A stretch of DNA of 64,000 bases, from contig JAUHWT010000016.1 of the NCBI GenBank assembly GCA_030427145.1, forward strand, positions 1 to 64,000, in the 5' to 3' direction. Below the pieces are notes generated by a model. The model searched no databases, was not told the origin of the DNA, and worked only from the letters and a program-made list of their open reading frames with translations. Position 1 is the first letter of the stretch; each line of letters starts with the position of its first letter. Positions 50,379 through 57,158 of this stretch are shown piece by piece. The position numbers were made by a program, and so were the translations under genes. Source of the DNA: Alphaproteobacteria bacterium. GTDB lineage: Bacteria; Pseudomonadota; Alphaproteobacteria; Rhodobacterales; Rhodobacteraceae.

Positions 50379-51440
50379 TCAATAAAGTCGCGTCCCGCTG
50401 TTCCGTTCGAAGAGAAAGTATCGGCCCTCCCGAATACCGACCCTGACTGTTGTACCAGGAACCACGGTCCGGTTTTCCCCAAGTTCCGCGCAAAGCCGGT
50501 CATCCCCTTCCGATCCTGCGGTATATGCAAAGGAGGTGCCGCCGAGATGCTCCACCGCCCCCACCGTCAGAGACCCGCCATCCTCAACCGGATTGAGATG
50601 TTCCGGTCGAACTCCAAGGAGCATCCCCGGGCGTGGCGTCACACCAGCCGGAGTCGGCACAACCAGCCCTTCAAGCTGGGGAAGTTGCATGTCTGCTCCC
50701 CTTGGTACAACTTCCAGCAGGTTCATCGCCGGTGAACCGATGAAACGTGCCACAAAGAGATTTCGCGGGTTGTCGTACAGCTCCAGCGGCGGCCCGACCT
50801 GCTCAATCCGCCCGTCCCTCAGGACCACAATCCTGTCCGCGAGTGTCATTGCCTCCACCTGGTCATGGGTTACATAAATCGTGGTCGCACCCAGCCGCCG
50901 CTGCATTTCGGCGATTTCGAGCCGCATTTTTACGCGCAACTCGGCATCCAGGTTCGACAGCGGCTCATCGAAAAGAAATGCTTCGGGCTCACGAATGACC
51001 GCCCGCCCGATAGCAACCCTTTGCCGCTGTCCGCCAGACAGTTCGGCCGGTTTGCGCTCCAGAAGAGCCCCCAGCCCCAAAGAGCGGGCCACCTCGTCCG
51101 TCCGTTTTTTGATTTCCGGTTTTGAAACACGCGCAAGTTTGAGCGGATAGCCAATATTTTGTGCCACCGTCATATGGGGATAAAGCGCATAATTTTGGAA
51201 AACCATGGCCATGGACCGGTCACCCGGCGACAGCCGACCGACTTCCCGCTCACCAATGTGGATCTGACCTTCGGTCAACTCCTCCAGTCCCACAATGGTC
51301 CGCAGCAACGTTGATTTTCCGCAGCCGGACGGCCCCACAAAAACGCAGAACTCGCCATCCGCGATTTCAAGATCAAGCGACGGGATCGCCTCAAAAGTGC
51401 CGTAGCACTTGCGCACGCCCACCAGCGAAAGTTTCGACAA
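50379..51440 (-). CDS. Sugar ABC transporter ATP-binding protein (UgpC/MalK type)
   Basis: This 353-residue ATPase leads the operon. It has Walker [10 protein letters not shown] (36-44), ELSGGQRQR signature, [13 protein letters not shown] Walker B, YVTHDQ and a C-terminal TOBE domain with VRPEHL. The sequence runs parallel to the ATPase at 10087-11148 and to the fragment at the right end, showing three members of one family in 64 kb. It is followed after 55 bp by the binding-protein gene. Confidence 0.94.
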   Translation of the reverse strand: MSKLSLVGVRKCYGTFEAIPSLDLEIADGEFCVFVGPSGCGKSTLLRTIVGLEELTEGQIHIGEREVGRLSPGDRSMAMVFQNYALYPHMTVAQNIGYPLKLARVSKPEIKKRTDEVARSLGLGALLERKPAELSGGQRQRVAIGRAVIREPEAFLFDEPLSNLDAELRVKMRLEIAEMQRRLGATTIYVTHDQVEAMTLADRIVVLRDGRIEQVGPPLELYDNPRNLFVARFIGSPAMNLLEVVPRGADMQLPQLEGLVVPTPAGVTPRPGMLLGVRPEHLNPVEDGGSLTVGAVEHLGGTSFAYTAGSEGDDRLCAELGENRTVVPGTTVRVGIREGRYFLFERNSGTRLY

Positions 51441-51498
51441 GGGGTGTCCTCCCTATGGCTCCCCGCATTGCCCCCTTTTTTGCGACGCAGGTCCTTTT

Positions 51499-51535
51499 AG
51501 GAAAGAGCGTATTACTTTCCTTTCTTTCCTGTCAA
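51499..51535 (-). promoter_or_regulatory. Promoter and candidate LacI operator of the sulfatase operon
   Basis: On the minus strand TTGACA (51535-51530) is followed after 15 bases by TAATAC (51514-51509). The spacer and flank hold AGGAAAG repeats, and AGGAAAG (minus) faces CTTTCCT around TAATACGCT (51499-51521). A further AGGAAAG stands at 51636-51642. A repressor on these repeats would cover the -10. The 359-bp gap 51441-51799 holds this promoter, the terminator near 51740 and nothing coding. Confidence 0.45.
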
Positions 51536-51719
51536 CTTTTCTTTCAGGACAGCACTCGATCTAATCAAAATCTGATAAAATAATGTTTTTCAATGGTTTT
51601 ATGAAATTATGTACAAACTGGAAAACGTTAGAGCAGTTAGGAAAGAAAAGTCATGCGCTACAAAAGGAACGGTGGCTAGCCGCCCAAACCCTCCAAGCTC
51701 ATGGGCAATGCCAACAAAC

Positions 51720-51758
51720 AAAAGACCGACCCCAAACGATCAGTTTCCGGGGTCGGTC
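51720..51758 (-). terminator. Rho-independent terminator of the ectoine operon
   Basis: GACCGACCCC and GGGGTCGGTC form a 10-bp stem (51724-51758), followed on the minus strand by TTTTGTTTG. It lies 42 bp behind the aspartate kinase stop codon. Confidence 0.8.
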
Positions 51759-51799
51759 CAAAAAATTTAGTTTGGACTCAGGTCTGCTTCAGCCCACAG

Positions 51800-53224
51800 T
51801 CAGGCCGCGCGGGCAAGATTTGGCGCGTCCTCTTTCACCAAGGCACCATGCAAAGCGGCAATCACCGCATTCAGGTCCTTGCGGTCCAGAATGAACTGAA
51901 CATCGACATTTCGCGGTCCCTGCGTGGCCCCGATGCAGTCCAGTCCCGAGCCCGCAATCGCCTGCAGGCCCCGTGTCAGCACCGACAGCCCGGACAGATC
52001 ACGTCCAATGACTGATGCCATCGCAATGGCCCGGGTCGACACCTCGGCGGAAGGATAGATACCGGAAAGATCCCGCTCCACACGCCGCAGCACGTCCATC
52101 GATGTATCGACATAATGCGTGATTGTGTTTGCGTTTGAAACCTTCGACACGATGCGCACGCCATGTCGGGTCAGGACTTCGAGGATCGCGGAATCGTAGC
52201 CTTTCACGCCGACCATATCCTGCTCAAACAACTCGAGCGCGAACAGCTCCAAGCCTGTCACTATCTCGACCGCAGCGCTTTCCGCCGGCTGGTCGTCAAT
52301 GAGCGTGCCCGGGTCTTTCGGCTCAAACGCATTGGTCACGCGGAGCGGAACCCCGGACTGCCGCAGCGTCTTGGCCGCCTTCGGATGGATTGCCTCCATG
52401 CCGAGGTTGGACAGCTGATCGGCCACATCATAGTTTGTCCGACCAAGTTTTTTGACTTCTCCCGCCCCAACAAGATTGGGATCGGCGGAGGACAAATGAA
52501 ACTCTTTATGTATGATCGCCTCACGTGCACCCGTCAGGGCCGCCAGCCGCGAGAAAGTCACCTCCGAATAGCCCCGATCATACTCACCCATGAGGCCCTC
52601 GCGGCACTGCGCGTACCCCGTGACGATCGGCAACTCACAGTCGAGGTCCACCCGGTCCATGGCTGACATGATCCGCTCATCCAAGGTCAGGTCATCCTCG
52701 TCACACCAGCCGGAGAGGTCGACAAAGCGCGCCTCCACACCAGCCCGCTGCAGCATCAGTGTCGTGACAAATGCGGAGTGGGATTCTCCAAGCCCGGCAA
52801 GCAGTTCCCGCGTCTGGCTCATGTTTTGCGCGAGGCGAAAATGTCCATAGGAACACAGCCGTTGAAGGTCGATCAGACAGTTCCGCGCCCCCAGCAACCG
52901 ATCCTGAACGAAAGCATCCGCGCGCTCAACATCTGCCGGATGCTGCAGGATCCGGTTGTGGGCCTTTTTCATGGCTCCCGCAACCCGGTCGAGACGCGTG
53001 TACCAGTCATGCTCGTTATCGCCACTCGAGAAAACGGCAAACACACCGCGCTCCCCGGTTTTTTTGTGTTCGAGCAGAAGGTTGGTGATCCCACCGAAAG
53101 CCGATACAACAAAAATACGACCGTAAATCTCGTCCGGCCCCCGGTCACCGAGTATCAACGTGTCACGCAACTCGTCGATACGGTCCATTGAGGTGCCACC
53201 GATTTTTTCGACGGTATGCGCCAT
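51800..53224 (-). CDS. ask: Aspartate kinase of the ectoine type (Ask_Ect)
   Basis: This 474-residue kinase makes aspartyl phosphate, the first step towards aspartate semialdehyde and ectoine. It opens with HTVEKIGGTSM, a variant of the usual KFGGTS, and has GYSEVTFSRLAAL and HPKAAKTL in the catalytic part and two ACT-like domains at the C-terminus (KGYDSAILEVLTRHGVRIV). Such copies are known to be less feedback-inhibited than the housekeeping LysC. GAGGAGG precedes the start. It is the last gene of the ectA-ectB-ectC-ask operon. Confidence 0.93.
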   Translation of the reverse strand: MAHTVEKIGGTSMDRIDELRDTLILGDRGPDEIYGRIFVVSAFGGITNLLLEHKKTGERGVFAVFSSGDNEHDWYTRLDRVAGAMKKAHNRILQHPADVERADAFVQDRLLGARNCLIDLQRLCSYGHFRLAQNMSQTRELLAGLGESHSAFVTTLMLQRAGVEARFVDLSGWCDEDDLTLDERIMSAMDRVDLDCELPIVTGYAQCREGLMGEYDRGYSEVTFSRLAALTGAREAIIHKEFHLSSADPNLVGAGEVKKLGRTNYDVADQLSNLGMEAIHPKAAKTLRQSGVPLRVTNAFEPKDPGTLIDDQPAESAAVEIVTGLELFALELFEQDMVGVKGYDSAILEVLTRHGVRIVSKVSNANTITHYVDTSMDVLRRVERDLSGIYPSAEVSTRAIAMASVIGRDLSGLSVLTRGLQAIAGSGLDCIGATQGPRNVDVQFILDRKDLNAVIAALHGALVKEDAPNLARAA

Positions 53225-53225
53225 A

Positions 53226-53621
53226 TCAGGCCTCCTCTGCGATAGCGTAGGAGCCGTCCTCACGGTGAACTTCCTTGCCCGTCACCGGCGGGTTGAAGAC
53301 GCAGGCCATGACCAGCTCTTCCTCAGCTCTCAGAACATGCCGGTCATGCTCGTTCAGCGCGTACATCACACCCGGCTCAATCTGATGGGTTTCGCCGGTG
53401 GCAAGATCGGTAATCGACCCCTTGCCCTTCATGCAATAGACGCTCTCAAAGTGGTTCTTGTACTCGAACATATGCTCCGAGCCTGCCTTGAGGAACGTGA
53501 TATGGAAAGAAAATCCCATACCATCATCGGCCAGAAGCATCCGGATGGAAGTCCACTGTGCATCCGACACGATACGGTCATTCTCGGAATTGATGATCTT
53601 GTTGATATCTCTGACGATCAT
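53226..53621 (-). CDS. ectC: L-ectoine synthase
   Basis: This 131-residue cupin protein matches EctC in length and motifs: MIVRDINKIINSENDRIVSD at the start, GMGFSFHITFLKAG, and YCMKGKGSITD, followed by ALNEHDRHVLRA. The enzyme closes N-gamma-acetyl-diaminobutyrate to the compatible solute ectoine using an iron-binding cupin centre. It ends one base before the aspartate kinase gene and starts five bases after ectB. No ectD hydroxylase gene follows, so only ectoine is expected from this locus. Confidence 0.97.
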   Translation of the reverse strand: MIVRDINKIINSENDRIVSDAQWTSIRMLLADDGMGFSFHITFLKAGSEHMFEYKNHFESVYCMKGKGSITDLATGETHQIEPGVMYALNEHDRHVLRAEEELVMACVFNPPVTGKEVHREDGSYAIAEEA

Positions 53622-53626
53622 ATCGC

Positions 53627-54919
53627 TTACTCCGCTGCAATCGGGGTTTTGGCACTCATGGCGTTACGCACGGCTTCATCAAGGATGTCGAAGCCTTTGC
53701 GCAATGTCTCGACCGGTGTGGTCAGCGGTGCGAGAACCTTTACCACCTGATCCTCGTTGCCCGAGGTCTCGATCACCAGACCCGCGTCATAAGCCCGGCG
53801 GCAAATATCGGAGGCCAGCTCCCCGGACCCCACATCAACACCCTGCATTACGCCACGGCCCTTCAGGCCGCTGCCCGGAATTTGATCCGCGATGCGGAAC
53901 AGGCGGTCCTGGATCAGCTCCGATTTCATCTCAAGTTCTTTCTGGAACGCATCATCTGCCCAGAATTTTTCGATCGCCACACGCGCCGTCACAAACGCAT
54001 GCGTATTTCCACGGAAAGTGCCGTTATGTTCCGCCGGCCCGAACACGTCATGTTGTGGCCGCACCAGAACGAGAGCCATTGGCAAACCAAAACCCGAAAC
54101 GGATTTCGCCATAGTCACGATATCCGGGGTTACGCCCATATCCTCAAAGGAAAAGAACGTACCGCTGCGACCACACCCGGCCTGAATGTCATCAATAATC
54201 AGGAGTGCGCCGTGCTCTTTGGCCACGGCGGCGATGCGACGCACCCATTCCGCACGGGCGCAGTTCAAACCGCCCTCACCCTGAACTGTTTCCAGGATGA
54301 TTGCCGCCGGCGCATCCACACCACCGGAACCGTCGGCGAGCATCTGCTCCAGATAGTCAGCCGTATCGGTTTCAGCACCAAAATACCCGTCATAGGGCAT
54401 CCGCGTTACACCGCTAAGCTCCATGCCTGCGCCGCCGCGGTGATACCCGTTTCCTGTCGCCGCCAGCGCTCCGGCCGTGACACCATGGAAACCGTTGGTG
54501 AATGCAATAATATTCGTCCGCCCGGTCACTTTACGCGCGATTTTCATCGCGGCCTCAACCGCGTTTGCACCCGTCGGACCTGTGAACATGACCCGGTGAT
54601 CCATGCCACGGGGCGCGAGAATATGGTCCTCAAACGCCTCGAGAAACTCACCTTTTGCGCCGCTGTGCAGATCCAGGCCATGGGCAATCCCATCGGCCGT
54701 TATGTGCTCCACCAGTGCGGCTTTCATATCCGGATCGTTGTGTCCGTAATTGAGCGATGAACATCCGGCCAGAAAGTCGATATAAGTCTGTCCATCCGCA
54801 GTCGTCAGTTCGGACCCGGAAGCCTTTTCGAAGACCGCCGGCATGTTGCGGCAGTACGAGCGCGCCGCGCTCTCGCGACGGTCATAAATATCATGGGTTT
54901 CAGTCATGTCCTTGGGCAT
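53627..54919 (-). CDS. ectB: Diaminobutyrate-2-oxoglutarate transaminase
   Basis: This PLP enzyme of about 430 residues converts aspartate semialdehyde to L-2,4-diaminobutyrate using glutamate. Typical segments are ESAARSYCRNMPAVF at the N-terminus, FTGPTGANAVEAAMKIARK, IDDIQAGCGRSG for the cofactor Asp, and MAKSVSGFGLPMA with the PLP lysine. Three starts are possible: 54952, 54919 and 54907. 54919 is chosen because AAGG is well spaced; family homology would also allow 54907 (MTETHDIYDR). It lies 60 bp downstream of ectA. Confidence 0.96.
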   Translation of the reverse strand: MPKDMTETHDIYDRRESAARSYCRNMPAVFEKASGSELTTADGQTYIDFLAGCSSLNYGHNDPDMKAALVEHITADGIAHGLDLHSGAKGEFLEAFEDHILAPRGMDHRVMFTGPTGANAVEAAMKIARKVTGRTNIIAFTNGFHGVTAGALAATGNGYHRGGAGMELSGVTRMPYDGYFGAETDTADYLEQMLADGSGGVDAPAAIILETVQGEGGLNCARAEWVRRIAAVAKEHGALLIIDDIQAGCGRSGTFFSFEDMGVTPDIVTMAKSVSGFGLPMALVLVRPQHDVFGPAEHNGTFRGNTHAFVTARVAIEKFWADDAFQKELEMKSELIQDRLFRIADQIPGSGLKGRGVMQGVDVGSGELASDICRRAYDAGLVIETSGNEDQVVKVLAPLTTPVETLRKGFDILDEAVRNAMSAKTPIAAE

Positions 54920-54979
54920 GAGAGTACCTTTCGCATCCTGTGCGTTAATCATTGAATTTGGTATGTCGGGAGGATCGGC

Positions 54980-55513
54980 TCAGGCCGCGCGGCTCAGTTC
55001 ATCCGCAGTCGGCAGGCTGATCGTCACCATATGCTCGGTGTCGTGCTGCCCGTCAAAGTGTACATCCCGTTCGAAATGCGGCTCATCCGTGAGATCGCCA
55101 CCAATGGAGCGGGCAAAGCTCCGGAACAGGCTCCATGATGCGGTGTTGTCCCGCGTGATGGTTGTCTTGAGGTTCTCGGCGTCGTTGCAGGCGTCACGCT
55201 CGATCAGGTCGAGAAGCATCCGCTTGCCAAGGCCGGTACCCCGGGCCTTCTCCCCGACGGCCACCTGCCAGACAAAAAGCTCCGAACTGTCGGGAATCAT
55301 ATGGCCGGACACCCAGCCCACGATTTCCCCGTCACGTTCCGCAACCACGCAGGTATCACGGAAGTGATCAGCCTGGATGAGGTTGGCATACATGGAATTT
55401 ACATCAAGCGGCCTGCAGCTTTTTACAAGCGCCCATATATCGGCTCCGTCCGACGCATCAGGTTTGCGCAAACGGAGCGTACGCGTTCGGGGTTCAGTCA
55501 GATCTTTCGGCAT
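54980..55513 (-). CDS. ectA: L-2,4-diaminobutyrate acetyltransferase
   Basis: This 177-residue GNAT enzyme acetylates diaminobutyrate. It shows LRKPDASDGADIWALVKSC, the LDVNSMYANLIQADHFRDTC stretch diagnostic of EctA, and the acetyl-CoA loop VGEKARGTGLGKRML. The chosen start at MPKDLTEPRT follows AGGGACACATGCC; the longer frame to 55573 lies in the promoter. It is the first gene of the operon and is divergent from the MarR gene, which is the usual place of the EctR regulator. Confidence 0.96.
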   Translation of the reverse strand: MPKDLTEPRTRTLRLRKPDASDGADIWALVKSCRPLDVNSMYANLIQADHFRDTCVVAERDGEIVGWVSGHMIPDSSELFVWQVAVGEKARGTGLGKRMLLDLIERDACNDAENLKTTITRDNTASWSLFRSFARSIGGDLTDEPHFERDVHFDGQHDTEHMVTISLPTADELSRAA

Positions 55514-55564
55514 GGCATGTGTCCCTGGTCGTTCGCGCGAATAGATAGCCGCTGCTGAAAATAA

Positions 55565-55579
55565 CTTCAACATACTAAG
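55565..55579. promoter_or_regulatory. Candidate EctR operator near the ectA promoter
   Basis: CTT-CAACATACT-AAG in an AT-rich stretch 52-66 bp before ectA resembles the short palindromes bound by MarR-type EctR proteins. Arms are only three to four bases. The 230-bp gap 55514-55743 is AT-rich and must contain both divergent promoters, but no clean -35/-10 was found. Confidence 0.25.
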
Positions 55580-55743
55580 CAGTTTTATTTTCGCTGCATC
55601 GATCGGGCGATTTTTTTGCTCATTTTCCCGAATTTATCGATAAAAAGGGCCGCAAAATTGATTTGCAAGGCGAATTATCTCAATGCGCCCTTAAAATGCT
55701 TTGGTTCTTGAAGCATCCTGCAACTCCGTGCCACAATTGCTTC

Positions 55744-56241
55744 ATGACTGTGACGCAATCCGACCGCGTCGATGACTGCCTCATCGCGCTCCGAAGAATA
55801 ATCCGCGCAACCACCCTTTTTGAACGTGACCTGGCCGTAGCCTCGGGAATCACGCCCGCGCAGCTACGCGTATTACAGATTCTTTATGCCCAACCGGACG
55901 GCAGCCGCACACCCAAGGTGCTCGCCACGCAGATGGGTGTCGCCCAGGCCACGGTCACGGCCATCATCGACAAACTGGAAGCACGGGATCTGATCCTGCG
56001 CCAGAGATCCGAAACGGACCGTCGACAGACAAACGTGACCATTACTGATCAGGGTCGCGAGGTGGTTGACGATGCGCCTGATGCTCTTCAGCAACGCTTC
56101 GTCCAGGCATTCGGCCGAATGCAGAACTGGGAACAGGCCCAGCTTCTCGCCTCCCTCGAACGTGTGGCGGCCATGCTTGACGCCAAGGATATCGACGCAT
56201 CGCCAGTTCTGTCGTCGGGCGATTTCCACTCCCTGTCCTGA
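55744..56241 (+). CDS. ectR: MarR-family regulator of the ectoine genes (EctR-like)
   Basis: This 165-residue protein has the MarR winged helix core: ITPAQLRVLQILYAQPDG, VLATQMGVAQATVTAIIDKLEARDL and the wing RQRSETDRRQTNVTIT. It diverges from ectA, as EctR does in many halotolerant bacteria, where it represses ectABC-ask at low salt. The start is not certain: no strong ribosome-binding site precedes the ATG at 55744, and the frame is open to a TTG at 55663. The symbol is assigned by context. Confidence 0.85.
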   Translation: MTVTQSDRVDDCLIALRRIIRATTLFERDLAVASGITPAQLRVLQILYAQPDGSRTPKVLATQMGVAQATVTAIIDKLEARDLILRQRSETDRRQTNVTITDQGREVVDDAPDALQQRFVQAFGRMQNWEQAQLLASLERVAAMLDAKDIDASPVLSSGDFHSLS

Positions 56242-56277
56242 CTGGCATCGTGCTCACTCAAATCACGAAAATTGCCA

Positions 56278-57009
56278 TCATTTCGCGTCTCTATGTTCAG
56301 CTGCCTCCTTCAGTCCCAGCATTCGCAAAACCTGACGCGTCCCCGCCCCTACTGGATCAATAACCGGCAGAGCAATGGCTTCCGCCACGGCCGGAGCCGC
56401 TGGCGCCAATGGCCCGCCACCAATCAGCAGAGCCTCCGCCCCATCCGCCTCACATTCGCGGGCAAGGGAAACCAGAGCCGCCCGTATCCGCACCGGATCA
56501 GACATGATTGCCGGGACATCGCCCCTGGTTATACGCAGCGACGCGAGGTTTCCAGAATGACCATATCGCCTCACCAGACTGAGAATGGCGGCTTCAAGCC
56601 TCGGTGTCGTAGTGACAATCGAGAACATCCGTCCACCCGCGGCAGCCTCTGCCATCCCGCCCTCCGCAATACCAGCAACCGGCACATCGACCCGGTCGCG
56701 CAACGTCAACAGCCCCGGATCACCAAAGGCTGAAACGATCAGCCCGTCCACCCCGGCAGCGGCCAAATCAATTCCCTTCGCCACCACCTGCTCCACGGAG
56801 GCATTGAGCGCAGTCTCATCCATGATCACCGTCGGACCCCGCTCCATGGTATGGCCTTCGACAATCACGCCTCGCGGGCAAATCGGCTCCGCCAGTCCCG
56901 TCATCAGTGCGGTTGTTGAAAGGTTTGCATTGGGGTTCAACAGACCAATCCGATAGCGGTGCCCCCCGTTACGCATGGTTCCCGTCGGCAGGCTTTTGGA
57001 GTCACTCAT
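56278..57009 (-). CDS. Asp/Glu/hydantoin racemase-family protein lacking both catalytic Cys
   Basis: This 243-residue protein has the two-lobed racemase fold: IGLLNPNANLSTTALM near residue 21, IVSAFGDPGL, and AEALLIGGGPLAPAAPAVAEA. In active hydantoin or glutamate racemases the two lobes each give a Cys (CxDDPG and LGCAGM). Here the positions read Ala (SAFGD) and Gly (IGGGP). Racemisation by the usual two-base mechanism is unlikely; it may be a lyase- or isomerase-like relative or a binding protein. It is monocistronic, between ectR (convergent) and the antiporter gene (divergent). Confidence 0.8.
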   Translation of the reverse strand: MSDSKSLPTGTMRNGGHRYRIGLLNPNANLSTTALMTGLAEPICPRGVIVEGHTMERGPTVIMDETALNASVEQVVAKGIDLAAAGVDGLIVSAFGDPGLLTLRDRVDVPVAGIAEGGMAEAAAGGRMFSIVTTTPRLEAAILSLVRRYGHSGNLASLRITRGDVPAIMSDPVRIRAALVSLARECEADGAEALLIGGGPLAPAAPAVAEAIALPVIDPVGAGTRQVLRMLGLKEAAEHRDAK

Positions 57010-57158
57010 ACCGCCAAGTAAAATTCCCTTTCAAATGAGGAAGCAACCGCATTTATCCGGCCAAACCCCGCAAAAATTTGAGATCACAAACGGAGTTACC
57101 AATCGGAGCGACGTCAAATTGCACGTGCGTCCGCCGCGTCTTCTGATATTTCCGGTTT

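Noticed and set aside
50030-50735. Open plus frames across the binding-protein/ATPase border
   Set aside because: No ribosome-binding sites or domains; antisense to the sulfatase-linked transporter genes.
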